Shown: piece after piece, positions 1 through 7,865 of the stretch
How the letters are laid out: each line of letters starts with the position of its first letter
Numbering within the stretch: position 1 is the stretch's first letter
Origin: Desulfosarcina ovata subsp. ovata
Lineage (GTDB): Bacteria; Desulfobacterota; Desulfobacteria; Desulfobacterales; Desulfosarcinaceae
DNA: 64,000 nucleotides
Reading direction: 5' to 3'
Assembly: GCF_009689005.1 (NCBI RefSeq)
Contig: NZ_AP021879.1
Span: 930,001 to 994,000 of the forward strand
Notes under the pieces: generated by a model
Database searches by the model: none
Seen by the model: the letters and a program-made list of their open reading frames with translations, nothing else
Told to the model about the DNA's origin: nothing
Translations under genes and position numbers: made by a program

Positions 1-156
1 GTGTCCGGAAGATGGGATTCTAAAGTTGGATATTTCCCCTGATATCCATATGAAAGGAAAATTATCTTCAAGTATTCGCTTAATGTTTTGATTCAGTTCG
101 GAAACCTCGAACACGTGGCGCTGTGCCTGGCCCCGAGAATCAGTGGTGTTATTCAT
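1..156 (-). CDS. xseA: Exodeoxyribonuclease VII large subunit, N-terminal 52 codons (partial)
   Basis: Reading the minus strand from an ATG at 156 gives an open frame that runs off the left edge. After a short leader it has the family pattern V-S-E-L-N-x-x-I-K-R-x-L-E, then [14 protein letters not shown]-x-P-S-S-G-H. This is the OB-fold start of XseA, the DNA-binding and catalytic subunit of the enzyme that trims single-stranded DNA ends. Only the first 52 residues are present, so the nuclease domain and any adjacent xseB cannot be seen. The call rests on recognising the SGEISNF block, which is very characteristic of the family. Confidence 0.85.
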   Translation of the reverse strand, partial: MNNTTDSRGQAQRHVFEVSELNQNIKRILEDNFPFIWISGEISNFRIPSSGH

Positions 157-253
157 GGATGTGCCGCAATGGTGCTGACGTGGCCTCGGATAAAATGTTT
201 ACCATATTTACAACGTCCGATAAGATATATTATGTTAAATAGTAAATCGAGAA

Positions 254-547
254 TTAAATCGTGTCTGTTCCGGCCGGCCGCTTTTTTGCATATTTGCTGA
301 TCATTTCCCGCACCGCCGGAACAATGTAAAGATTCTCGTGCGGCAGTTGGGACAACGCTTGTGCGAGCACTCGGGTTTTTCTGTTAAGCGTAATATTTTT
401 ATCAATGATGCAGTGCATGTTTCCTTTAATAATACAGAATCCGCTTTTCACCGGGATTCCGGTGCTGCGGAAACTTTGTTCGGAAACCGTTACGCCCAGT
501 TTTTCAGCCAGATCTTTGAGTTCCTGATAAATCTGTTCCGGTTTCAT
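254..547 (-). CDS. Small conserved-looking protein of unknown function (97 aa)
   Basis: An intact ATG-initiated frame of 97 residues lies upstream of xseA on the same strand, about 100 bp away. The N-terminal half is helical and charged, followed by a segment with a CIIKGNMHCIID pattern and a second helix (ALSQLPHENLYIVPAVREMI). There is no signal peptide or membrane segment, and the ribosome-binding site is weak. I do not recognise a family. Its position next to xseA and the coherent amphipathic composition favour a real gene over a chance frame; the overlapping plus-strand frame looks like a shadow. Confidence 0.6.
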   Translation of the reverse strand: MKPEQIYQELKDLAEKLGVTVSEQSFRSTGIPVKSGFCIIKGNMHCIIDKNITLNRKTRVLAQALSQLPHENLYIVPAVREMISKYAKKRPAGTDTI

Positions 548-609
548 GGCAAGGCTTAAATTATATCCCGAATGTCATCTTTTCCGAACGCTTATTATCA
601 GCTTTACGC

Positions 610-637
610 TTGAAAATAAAGAAGCCTGTGTTATATT
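610..637 (+). promoter_or_regulatory. Likely sigma-70 promoter of the Bax-inhibitor-1 gene
   Basis: A TTGAAA box at 610-615 and a TATATT box at 632-637 are separated by 16 bp. They lie about 60 bp before the start codon of the membrane protein at 696, which has a GGAGG ribosome-binding site at about 685. The match is good but rests on sequence alone. Confidence 0.5.
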
Positions 638-695
638 CCCGATAGCTTAAATATGGATCGAACCCATTAAAATTAAAACGATACGGAGGATTTCG

Positions 696-1391
696 ATGCA
701 GTCGATTCCAATGCAGGGAACCCAGGCTCAAGTAAGAGTCAACGCCTTTGTTCAAAGTGTTTACAACTGGATGGCCATTGGCTTGGCGCTAACCGGGGGC
801 GTGGCGTGGTTTGTGGCCCACAATGAACCCATTTTGCGTTTTGTCTACCAGGCGCGTTGGCTGTTCTTTATTGGTGAAATCGCTCTGGTCTTTATGCTTG
901 CCGGCCGTGTTCACAAAATGAAGGCATCCACGGCAACCGGAATGTTCATGTTTTATGCGGCCTTGAACGGCGCGACAATGGCATTCATTTTTCTCGTCTA
1001 CACCATGTCGTCCATTGCCTCGACGTTTTTCATCTGTGCGGGAACCTTTGCCGCCTGCAGTGTCTTCGGCTGGGCCACCAAGCGGGATCTGACCGGTCTT
1101 GGTAATTTCATGTTCATGGGGCTGATCGGCATTCTTATCGCGTCAGTGGTCAACATCTTTCTAAAAAGCCCAGGCATGCAGATGGTAATCAGCTATATCG
1201 GTGTGCTGGTTTTCACCGGCCTGACCGCCTACGACACCCAGAAACTGAAAGCCATGGCCAATTCCCAGCCGGCCGGGCTCGATGCCGCCGTGGTCAGAAA
1301 AGGCGCCATCATCGGTGCGCTGACCCTGTATCTGGATTTTATCCTGATGTTCCAGTATCTGCTGATGATTTTCGGCGGCAATCGCGACTAA
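696..1391 (+). CDS. Bax inhibitor-1/YccA family integral membrane protein
   Basis: This 231-residue protein has seven hydrophobic segments and the family hallmarks: an N-terminal soluble stretch (about 1-22), a first membrane span with N-W-M-A-x-G-L-A-L-T-G-G, and the late motif Y-D-T-Q-K-L-K (about residue 180) with its conserved aspartate. Bacterial members (YbhL, YccA) sit in the inner membrane; they are linked to calcium or pH-dependent leakage and, for YccA, to modulation of the FtsH protease. It is monocistronic: its own promoter lies upstream and a strong hairpin terminator starts 2 bp after the stop. Length is normal and the start is supported by GGAGG. Confidence 0.93.
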   Translation: MQSIPMQGTQAQVRVNAFVQSVYNWMAIGLALTGGVAWFVAHNEPILRFVYQARWLFFIGEIALVFMLAGRVHKMKASTATGMFMFYAALNGATMAFIFLVYTMSSIASTFFICAGTFAACSVFGWATKRDLTGLGNFMFMGLIGILIASVVNIFLKSPGMQMVISYIGVLVFTGLTAYDTQKLKAMANSQPAGLDAAVVRKGAIIGALTLYLDFILMFQYLLMIFGGNRD

Positions 1392-1392
1392 A

Positions 1393-1442
1393 TAAAAAAA
1401 AGCCCCTGAATCCGGCAATGCCGGATTCAGGGGCTTTTTTTT
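1393..1442. terminator. Bidirectional intrinsic terminator
   Basis: A perfect 17-bp inverted repeat (1401-1417 and 1419-1435) encloses a single unpaired base and is flanked by an A8 tract on one side and a T8 tract on the other. It can therefore terminate the BI-1 gene on the plus strand and glmM on the minus strand, which converge here. Confidence 0.93.
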
Positions 1443-1473
1443 ATTTCAAAGTTTTGAGTATATGCTTTTTTGA

Positions 1474-2829
1474 TTATCCCAACTGCTGTGCCACAACATC
1501 GGCGATGCCTTGGCACAGAGATCTGGTTTCCTCCTGAGTGGGCCCCTCGACCATCACCCGGCACTGCGGCTGGGTGCCGGAATATCTTACCAGGACCCGT
1601 CCATGCTCCCCCAACTGTTTTTCAGCAGCTTCAATTTCCCGGACTACTGGGTTAAGCGAATCCAGTGGCGGTTTGGAGCGGACGTCCACATTGATCAGAC
1701 ATTGGGGAAAGGTTGTCATAACCGTGGCCAACTCGGATAGGGTCTGTTTTGAAGATTGGATGACCGCCAACAGGTTCAATGCCGCCAGCATGCCGTCACC
1801 GGTGGTATGTTGATTCAAAAAAATCAGATGCCCGGAGTCTTCACCGCCCAGAACCGCTCCCGCCTTGACCATTTCTTCCATAACATAACGGTCGCCGACG
1901 CCGGCTTTGATATGCCGGATACCCATCTTTTTCAGAGCCACACCGAAACCCAGGTTGCTCATCACCGTCGACACCACTAACGAATTTGAAAGCGCACCCC
2001 TTCCCTTCATCCAGCGGGCGCAGATGGCCATGATCTGATCCCCGGCAAGCACATAGCCGTTTTCATCGACCACGATCAGCCGGTCGGCATCGCCATCAAA
2101 AGCCAGTCCCAGGTTCGCATGTTCGGCGACAACCCGCTGGGCCAGGATCTCCGGATGCTGGGATCCGCAGTTATCGTTAATGTTGGTCCCATCCGGCTCA
2201 CAAAAAAGAGCGATGACATCAGCGCCCAGTTCTTCGAAAAGTTTAGTGGCGATGCCACTTGCCGCCCCGTTGGAGCAGTCGATGACCAGTTTCAGGCCGA
2301 TTAATGAACCGTCAGATGTAAATTTGCCACGCAAAAATTGGGTGTAGTGTTGCCGGGCCAATTCAAGATCATGGATGGTTCCTGTTTGGCGGATCGCTGC
2401 ACTTTTCTCGCAAAGTGCCCCACTTTCCAGAATCAATGCTTCGATGGCGCGCTCATCCGTATCGGAGAGTTTGAATCCATCGGCTTGAAACAGCTTGATG
2501 CCGTTGTCGCCAAAAGGGTTGTGTGAGGCGGAAATCACGATGCCGGCATCATACCCGCCGTTTGCTGTCAGGTAGGCCACACCGGGGGTGGGCATGACAC
2601 CGGCCAGCCACACCGAGCCCCCCATGGAGCAGATGCCGGCTGCCAGCGAAGAGGCCAGCATGCTTCCGGAGATGCGCGTATCGCGTCCGATCAGAAATCG
2701 TCCGGTGTTATTTTTTTGATCACCAAAAAATGCAGCGATGGCCCGTCCCGCCTTTAATGCGGTTTCACAGTCCAGGGGGTATTGATTGGCCACGCCCCGG
2801 ATACCGTCGGTCCCGAACAGTTTGCCCAT
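1474..2829 (-). CDS. glmM: Phosphoglucosamine mutase
   Basis: GlmM converts glucosamine-6-phosphate to glucosamine-1-phosphate, feeding UDP-GlcNAc for peptidoglycan, LPS and the amino sugars made elsewhere in this window. The 451-residue length is typical. The start MGKLFGTDGIRG is diagnostic, the active-site phosphoserine loop ISASHNPFGDNGIK is near residue 100, the metal-binding DGDADR is near residue 245, the GEDSGH sugar-binding loop near 330, and RYSGTQP near 415. The ATG overlaps the stop of the upstream vapC remnant as TAATG, which implies translational coupling, so the toxin gene and glmM probably shared a transcript before the IS insertion. Confidence 0.97.
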   Translation of the reverse strand: MGKLFGTDGIRGVANQYPLDCETALKAGRAIAAFFGDQKNNTGRFLIGRDTRISGSMLASSLAAGICSMGGSVWLAGVMPTPGVAYLTANGGYDAGIVISASHNPFGDNGIKLFQADGFKLSDTDERAIEALILESGALCEKSAAIRQTGTIHDLELARQHYTQFLRGKFTSDGSLIGLKLVIDCSNGAASGIATKLFEELGADVIALFCEPDGTNINDNCGSQHPEILAQRVVAEHANLGLAFDGDADRLIVVDENGYVLAGDQIMAICARWMKGRGALSNSLVVSTVMSNLGFGVALKKMGIRHIKAGVGDRYVMEEMVKAGAVLGGEDSGHLIFLNQHTTGDGMLAALNLLAVIQSSKQTLSELATVMTTFPQCLINVDVRSKPPLDSLNPVVREIEAAEKQLGEHGRVLVRYSGTQPQCRVMVEGPTQEETRSLCQGIADVVAQQLG

Positions 2830-3246
2830 TATGGCCCCCCTTTTTTAAACAGCCAAACATCGAAATCGGACTCCACCAATTTTAGGAAGTGCTTGTCATT
2901 TGTTATCATACCCGTTGCACCGCCTTCCACAGCCGTCGCCGCATGTATGGCATCCGGTGTGCGAAGACCGTGAAGCGCACGCAAGCGTGCGGCTGCAATT
3001 GAAATTGGTGTTGTCATGGGCAAAACCGTCAGATTCGGGAAATTGCTTAGCACCCGAACAATGGTATTCGCACGCCGTTGTTCGTTCGCACGAAAAGCCG
3101 GGACGAGGAGTTCGGAAAAGACGAGCGACGAGACAATCGCCGATATTTCACCCCTTTCAACCAACTGAAAGAATCTCTTTGCCGGGTGGTAGAACGTTGG
3201 GTGACGTTCAAGAAAATAGATCAGTGTTACGGTATCGATTCCGTAA
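2829..3246 (-). pseudogene. VapC-type PIN-domain toxin, 5' end cut off by an IS element
   Basis: From the IS edge the minus strand encodes YGIDTVTLIYFLERHP, the usual first strand and first catalytic aspartate of a PIN ribonuclease. It continues through SELLVP (acidic residue), TPDAIHAATA (acidic residue) and ITND to the stop at 2829. The PIN core is complete, but the start codon is gone: just before YGID the frame reads into the inverted repeat of the ISAzo13 element. An internal TTG at 3164 could only give a protein lacking the first catalytic aspartate. The cognate vapB lies on the other side of the element at 5220-5447. In intact VapBC pairs VapC cleaves specific tRNA or rRNA. Confidence 0.85.
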
Positions 3247-3254
3247 CTTAGGGT

Positions 3255-4259
3255 TCAGTCAGAAATAAGTTCACATTTTAAAAGTTCTTCCCATCTCATA
3301 GCTTCTGCTTTTGCTGTTGGACATGAGGGCTTGATCGTATAGTTCCAATTGCCCAATTCCTTGTTCTTTGAAATATTGAGGCTTTTGAATTCCTTGTCTG
3401 GGACTTTTATCCCTTTGGCATATTCTCGCTCGTCAAAATATGCCTTGATTTGAAGCCCTGTTTCGGTATCGGTATCATTAATAAAATTGAGCATGATATC
3501 AAAACTTTCTAAAGGTATCCCGGCCCAATTTTTACTGATTTCGCTAAACATTCGATGCTCCACCGGGTTCCATTTGCTTGCTCCTGTCGGATAGTGCGAA
3601 ACCGAAATTTCAAGACCATGCCCGTCGGCAAGCCGGTGCTGAAGAAACTTTTTAAATGCACGTGGCCTGGCTCCATTGCTTCCGCCGCTGTCGGCTAAAA
3701 TTAGAACGCGTTTGGACCTTGGATATTGATGCTTGCCAGAACTCTGCCACCAAGTAGTGATGGCGTTGACCGCAAATTCAGGTGTATCTGCCGACTTTCC
3801 GATCACCACCACACCTTTGTTGAGCCCGACGTCATAGATGCCATAGGGGGAAGCTATACCCAATGCCTCGGATCGGAAGTCGTGATCTTTGACCTTGGTG
3901 GCTTCGTCGCACCACACGCGACCATTATTTTTGAACAAGCCGATCAATTCCTTCTTTTTCGTGTCCACGCTGATGATCGGATCTCCTGTCGCGCTGAAGT
4001 TTTCCCGAAGGCGCTTGATGATGTCGAACTGCTTGTCTCTGTCTGGATGCGATCCGGCCGAAAGGGCTTTGTTGTTGGCCTTCAATGAATAATCGAGCTC
4101 GTCTAATAGTCGCCGAACGGTTGCCGCCGACACGCGGATATCGAGACGTCTTTCAAGCAAGCGGGCTATCTTTGCCGGGGTTTGACGGGTCCATTTTCTC
4201 CCCGTGATCGGGTCTCCGGCGGTGTCGTATTCCAAAAGATTTCTGATCTCCTCGATCAC
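3255..4259 (-). CDS. ISAzo13-family transposase, catalytic frame (orfB)
   Basis: This frame holds the RNase-H-like DDE core of the family: D in IISVDTKKKE (near residue 98), D in LILADSGGSNGAR (near 188) and E in WNPVEHRMFSEISK (near 228). The N-terminal part resembles the family's post-HTH segment with the P-x-x-G-DP-x-x-x-x-W pattern. The GTG at 4259 overlaps the previous frame by 4 bp. Reading upstream in this frame through the A8 run gives KKTPEVIEEIRN, which joins naturally to the end of orfA. I infer it is made as a -1 frameshift fusion rather than on its own. Confidence 0.88.
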   Translation of the reverse strand: MIEEIRNLLEYDTAGDPITGRKWTRQTPAKIARLLERRLDIRVSAATVRRLLDELDYSLKANNKALSAGSHPDRDKQFDIIKRLRENFSATGDPIISVDTKKKELIGLFKNNGRVWCDEATKVKDHDFRSEALGIASPYGIYDVGLNKGVVVIGKSADTPEFAVNAITTWWQSSGKHQYPRSKRVLILADSGGSNGARPRAFKKFLQHRLADGHGLEISVSHYPTGASKWNPVEHRMFSEISKNWAGIPLESFDIMLNFINDTDTETGLQIKAYFDEREYAKGIKVPDKEFKSLNISKNKELGNWNYTIKPSCPTAKAEAMRWEELLKCELISD

Positions 4260-4993
4260 TTCCGGTGTTTTTTTTCCACAGGTTTTCTACCGGCCCCTTT
4301 CTTGCGGGTGCGATCGACAACAATGTCTTGGTCAATGAGTTCCCGGCGGCCCTTGGCAACGGTTTGAGGATGCAGCCCCAGCAGATCCGCAATGCGCAGA
4401 TCACCTCCATGACCCAGTTTTAACGATTCAAGTCCGGCGAAAAGTCGCCGCTGCTGTTCATCAAGAATGCTGACGAATAAGATAATCGCTGCTTTGACTT
4501 CGTCCGAAAAGTCTTCGGTATCCGAAAGCTTGACCCGACGAGCCAGCAATTGTTGCCTGCGCATAGAAGCATCGGCTGCGCAGTACAGGTAAACGCCGGA
4601 GACTTTTTTCCTATCGATTTTGCCTTTTTTTATCAGACGTAAAAGCGATTCCTTAACACTAACGGCCAACAGCGCTTCAAGTTCTTTGGCAAAAAAACCT
4701 GCTTCCGATCCTGCTATCAAGTGCTCAAGAGTTGAAAGCAGGTTGCCATGCTGTGAAAAGCATACAGACAAGTGACACCATAGGCCGTTGTCGTCGAACT
4801 TGGCGACTTTATCCAGGGTGTAGTATCTGCCCCCATGTGAGTAACTTGATCGATACGACAATTGTTTAAGTTTTCTAAAAGCCGTCATATCGACATCGGT
4901 GCCGAGCACTGTCTTAATCTCTTTTAACGTGCTGATTTTTTGACGTATTAAAAACTGCTCCAGGTCTTTTGATTGATATTTTTGAATGTTCAT
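4256..4993 (-). CDS. ISAzo13-family transposase, N-terminal DNA-binding frame (orfA)
   Basis: The 245-residue frame has an N-terminal winged-helix-like region (about 1-75), a middle region with a cysteine-containing LYCAADASMRRQQ segment, and a C-terminal helix-turn-helix (residues about 195-235, DLRIADLLGLHPQTVAKGRR). This matches the start of ISAzo13 transposases: the expected G-G-R-K-P linker appears as GAGRKPVEKK. The frame closes at TGA just after a run of eight A (about 4269-4276), a good slippery site for -1 frameshifting into orfB. A full fusion would be about 580 residues. Confidence 0.8.
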   Translation of the reverse strand: MNIQKYQSKDLEQFLIRQKISTLKEIKTVLGTDVDMTAFRKLKQLSYRSSYSHGGRYYTLDKVAKFDDNGLWCHLSVCFSQHGNLLSTLEHLIAGSEAGFFAKELEALLAVSVKESLLRLIKKGKIDRKKVSGVYLYCAADASMRRQQLLARRVKLSDTEDFSDEVKAAIILFVSILDEQQRRLFAGLESLKLGHGGDLRIADLLGLHPQTVAKGRRELIDQDIVVDRTRKKGAGRKPVEKKHRK

Positions 4994-5043
4994 AATGTTA
5001 TAGTGTCAACTTTAAATTGTTATATAGTTGACACTATAACATT
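4994..5043. promoter_or_regulatory. 18-bp perfect inverted repeat at the transposase start
   Basis: AATGTTATAGTGTCAACT at 4994-5011 is followed 14 bp later by its exact reverse complement at 5026-5043. The left arm abuts the orfA start codon (ATG at 4993). The two TTGACA-like cores (TTGACACTATAAC) look like overlapping -35 elements or an operator. It is probably the transposase promoter with a self-regulatory site, but it could be a subterminal transposase-binding site. Confidence 0.6.
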
Positions 5044-5219
5044 TAAACCGCAGAGCGTCAAACAATCAAAGTCCTGTAACGCACCATATTTTAATAGTTT
5101 ATTGTCGCAAACAATATTTTTAATAGATATTTGGATAAATTTAAAATGTTAGCATATCACCTTAATAGACGAAGTTATTTATAGGCTGTTCCTTAGGCCA
5201 CGCGGAAGTCTTTCCGGTC

Positions 5220-5447
5220 TTAATTCCATTGATCCCGGGATTTATTGAGTTCCTCTTCGTATCCGCGCCAAATTTCCGATCCGCATGCATCGAGGGCCTC
5301 GGTCGCTGAAACGGCAGCTTTGACGATCACGATTTCATTGTCCCGGATGGATATTTCCAATTCGTCGCCCGGCTTTATTTGAAGCTTTTTTCTTATTGCT
5401 GCCGGTAAAACGATCTGGGATTTGCTGCTGACTCTGGCAAGTGGCAT
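5220..5447 (-). CDS. AbrB/MazE-fold antitoxin (VapB type)
   Basis: The 75-residue protein begins MPLARVSSKSQIVLPAAIRK, the swapped-hairpin SpoVT-AbrB DNA-binding domain, with KPGDELEI and IVIVKA strands, followed by a C-terminal tail with tryptophans (EIWRGYEEEL) that in such antitoxins occupies the toxin groove. I chose the ATG at 5447 because GGAGG lies 8 bases upstream; an in-frame ATG at 5462 has no such site. Its partner was almost certainly the PIN gene now at 2829-3246, separated by the ISAzo13 element that begins about 22 bp after this stop codon. Confidence 0.88.
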   Translation of the reverse strand: MPLARVSSKSQIVLPAAIRKKLQIKPGDELEISIRDNEIVIVKAAVSATEALDACGSEIWRGYEEELNKSRDQWN

Positions 5448-5470
5448 GTGCTCGACCTCCATTTTGTCTT

Positions 5471-5630
5471 AGGCGATTTCTGTCAAAGAATATACCCGCC
5501 TGCTTGTCTTTTCATCGGTCTTCTGCGTTGGGCTTTTCCACACATAGCCCCACTATGCGTAAAAAAGCCCGCCTTGAATACGAATGAAAATCCTGGCGCA
5601 GCCTGGTATATTCTTTTCCGCCAATCGCCT
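5471..5630. repeat. 160-bp palindromic dispersed repeat (MITE-like), copy 1
   Basis: The element starts AGGCGATT and ends AATCGCCT. Inside, AAGAATATACC pairs with GGTATATTCTT, GGGCTTTT with AAAAAGCCC, and the centre is CATAG-CCCCA-CTATG, so the whole unit folds into one long imperfect hairpin. A nearly identical copy lies at 42472-42630. Both sit immediately upstream of a TA gene and downstream of another gene's stop. No transposase is encoded. Frames through it (for example a 137-residue plus frame) are artefacts. Confidence 0.85.
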
Positions 5631-5697
5631 TACCAGAAAGTAAAGCGATCTAATCGCGGTGTCAAGCATTCTTTCCCATTGAGTAGTACCGGCCCCG

Positions 5698-6924
5698 CTA
5701 TCCAAGTGACGGAAAAAGTGATCGCATTTCATCCACAAGATGATCGACAATACTCTGGAGCCAGGCTGAGCCAATATTCTGTTCCCGTCCATCGAGATCC
5801 AGGATTACATCAAGATAGGAACCGTTTGTCGATAGGCGTTTTTGTTCGATCAGAGCGATGAAATCGTTACTGCCCTGCTCGTCGATTTCACGCAAAACCG
5901 TTTCGATGACGCTGTCGATTTCATTTCGTTTGGCATAAAGATCATCTTTTTGAGCCAGTAGGGCGGCGGATGCGCCCTCCCCTGCATGACGGCGATACAG
6001 ACCGGCGGAAGCTTTCAATTTTTCGCAGAAAGCATAAAATCGCCTTACCCGTTCAAAAATAGCCATCTTGAGTATATCGACGAGGCCGTGGAACAGTGCA
6101 TCCGGGAAACGATTCCCGACAAACTGTTTGCGGACATGTTTGTACCAGGCCATCAGCGCCACCAGGTTGCCCAGGTAGATAAAATTGTTCATCGCCTGGC
6201 GCTTGACACTCCGGTAGATACCGGTGGTGTAAGGCACGCTCCCGCCCCTGCCCCCGCCTTCGAATACCAGCCGATCCGGTTTGAGCTGATCCTTGCGATA
6301 AATCGATCCAGCAGCGATGACCGTGCCATAGGCGATGCGGCAAGGACCGACCAGACCGCCCTGCCCGCCCAGGAAAATGGGTGCCTGATTCAGCATGACG
6401 CCACCCGGTACGTCGCCAATCAGCGATGCCGTGGCCTTGTCCTGGTTAGGGGTATAGTTGAAGTGGATGTAGGAGCTGCCCACCTCGCTGTGATTTTTCC
6501 GGCTGGTGCCGCCCGCCATAAAGCAGTCGCAGAAATTGATTAGGCTGCCCAGGGTGACGAAGGGAAAGAGGATCGTCTGTTTCAGACCGACGGTATGGGC
6601 AATGCTGGCCTGCTCCTCAAAAATGGTCCCGGCGCGCACATGGGCACCAAAACCGGCCTCGGCACCTTCCAGAAAAACGGCGTTTTCGAAATAACCGCCT
6701 TTCAGTTTGACATGGGGACCGACGTAGCAGTTTTTGATGGTGACGGGAGCTTCGTATCCCAGTTGGACGCCCTCGCAGATCAGGGTTTTTTCGCCGAAAA
6801 TTTTGCAGCCGGTGTGAATGGCAACGCCTTTGGCTTTGATACGATCAAATTCGACATCGTCTCCGATCCGCACACTTTCCGGGTTGGTGATCTGTACGCC
6901 CTTTTTGATCAAACGGTCAATCAT
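5698..6924 (-). CDS. Left-handed beta-helix (hexapeptide) protein, GlmU C-terminal-like
   Basis: Residues about 1-230 (from the ATG at 6924, MIDRLIKKGVQITNPESVRIG) form repeated hexapeptide turns, with PVTIKNCYVGPHVKLKGG and later GGTSRKNHSEVGSS. The arrangement resembles the acyltransferase half of GlmU, and such proteins are often labelled UDP-GlcNAc pyrophosphorylase in Desulfobacterota although no nucleotidyltransferase domain is present. The C-terminal third is helical. The in-frame start at 6993 overlaps the HEPN gene; the internal ATG fits the family start better. It lies 22 bp downstream of the HEPN/MNT pair. The substrate is unknown; a nucleotide sugar is the best guess. Confidence 0.75.
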   Translation of the reverse strand: MIDRLIKKGVQITNPESVRIGDDVEFDRIKAKGVAIHTGCKIFGEKTLICEGVQLGYEAPVTIKNCYVGPHVKLKGGYFENAVFLEGAEAGFGAHVRAGTIFEEQASIAHTVGLKQTILFPFVTLGSLINFCDCFMAGGTSRKNHSEVGSSYIHFNYTPNQDKATASLIGDVPGGVMLNQAPIFLGGQGGLVGPCRIAYGTVIAAGSIYRKDQLKPDRLVFEGGGRGGSVPYTTGIYRSVKRQAMNNFIYLGNLVALMAWYKHVRKQFVGNRFPDALFHGLVDILKMAIFERVRRFYAFCEKLKASAGLYRRHAGEGASAALLAQKDDLYAKRNEIDSVIETVLREIDEQGSNDFIALIEQKRLSTNGSYLDVILDLDGREQNIGSAWLQSIVDHLVDEMRSLFPSLG

Positions 6925-6946
6925 CGCGGCCCGTTTTCTCCTCACT

Positions 6947-7396
6947 CTATTTACAATCGACGTAACGTTTGGAATAGGAAATGATTTGATCAACGCTTTT
7001 CAGCAGCACCGGTGCCAATTCCAAAACACTTTCAAAGATTCGGTAGATTGTTTCGGATTTATACTCGTGGGCAATTTCGTTTCGAAGCAACCGAATTTGA
7101 ATGAAATCCTCCGCGTTATCAATCAGCCCTTTTTTTTCAGCCCGGTTGATGCGATCGCGGACGGTTCCGGGTGCTTCCAGCTCCAGTACATCGAAATATC
7201 TGAAAATTTTTTGGATGACGATATCACTGAGCCTGGCGAATCTTCCGGTCAGTGCCTCGAAGCTTTCCAACGCTTCATTGGACAGCCCCGACTGTACACC
7301 GATCCGGGCACACTTTTCATAGGAATATGCCAACACTTCACAAGCGTTGTTTAACTCCTTTAATTCTTCCTGCATGGCTGCTTTTACATTTTTCAA
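6947..7396 (-). CDS. HEPN-domain protein (HepT-like toxin)
   Basis: This 149-residue all-helical protein carries the HEPN catalytic signature R-x4-H in RLLRNEIAHEYKSE (about residues 102-115). The upstream gene is a minimal nucleotidyltransferase whose stop overlaps this start by 4 bp (ATGA). HEPN/MNT pairs of this architecture act as type VII TA systems in which the MNT protein AMPylates and inactivates the HEPN ribonuclease. The protein is of the longer HI0074-like group rather than compact DUF86. Intact, with no sign of truncation. Confidence 0.85.
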   Translation of the reverse strand: MKNVKAAMQEELKELNNACEVLAYSYEKCARIGVQSGLSNEALESFEALTGRFARLSDIVIQKIFRYFDVLELEAPGTVRDRINRAEKKGLIDNAEDFIQIRLLRNEIAHEYKSETIYRIFESVLELAPVLLKSVDQIISYSKRYVDCK

Positions 7397-7677
7397 TTCA
7401 GCCGAACCCCCGTATCCAAGGCGATTTTGACAAAGGGATCGCTCTCGTCCCTTGCAATGAGCAAATCGATTTTTTGATCTTCCATGGTTTCGAATAAATT
7501 GGCTTTAATTTTCAGCTTGTCCTTGAACGTCAGACAATCGGATAAAATCAGGATGTCAATATCCCCACCCTTTTGCCGGTCATCAACTCTGGATCCGAAC
7601 AGATAAATCCGTGCCTTTGCATCCAGGTTGAGCACCGCACCGACGATGATTTTTTTTTCCTCCGAAGACAATCGCAT
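7393..7677 (-). CDS. Minimal nucleotidyltransferase (MNT antitoxin)
   Basis: The 94-residue protein has the Pol-beta-fold signature G-S-R-x9-GDIDILI (about residues 27-43), giving the two metal-binding aspartates, and a downstream LLIARDESDP segment. It is co-transcribed with the HEPN gene through a 4-bp overlap. Family knowledge indicates that it transfers AMP from ATP to a tyrosine of the HEPN partner. All catalytic residues are present. Confidence 0.87.
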   Translation of the reverse strand: MRLSSEEKKIIVGAVLNLDAKARIYLFGSRVDDRQKGGDIDILILSDCLTFKDKLKIKANLFETMEDQKIDLLIARDESDPFVKIALDTGVRLN

Positions 7678-7865
7678 GTTTATTTACGTTGGCATCATCC
7701 GTTTTCGTTTAAACCATGGGAATTTTTTGCCGCTCCAGATCGACGTCCTTCAGACGAATTAAAAATGATTTCAAAAACAATCCATTGTCACGACAAACCC
7801 GTGCTGCGTCGCAATAGGTGGCATTTGGCTACAAAACGCCAGCTCACTTTGAATAGATCATGAAA

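Larger units (their letters stand above)
3247..5197 (-). mobile_element. ISAzo13-family insertion sequence, about 1.95 kb
   Basis: The two ends are imperfect inverted repeats. Reading inward, the left starts CTTAGGGTTCAGTCAG and the right starts CCTAAGGAACAGCC; both continue with a similar AAATAA-TTC stretch. The element contains a two-frame transposase (3255-4993) and an 18-bp perfect inverted repeat just before its start codon. It separates vapB from vapC. I could not see a clear target duplication, so the boundary is good to a few bases. Confidence 0.8.

Noticed and set aside
88-300. 70-codon plus frame at the left end
   Set aside because: Antisense to xseA, with no ribosome-binding site or motif.
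5448-5861. Plus-strand frame of 137 codons
   Set aside because: Runs through the palindromic repeat; an almost identical peptide arises at the second repeat copy, so it reflects the repeat and not a gene.
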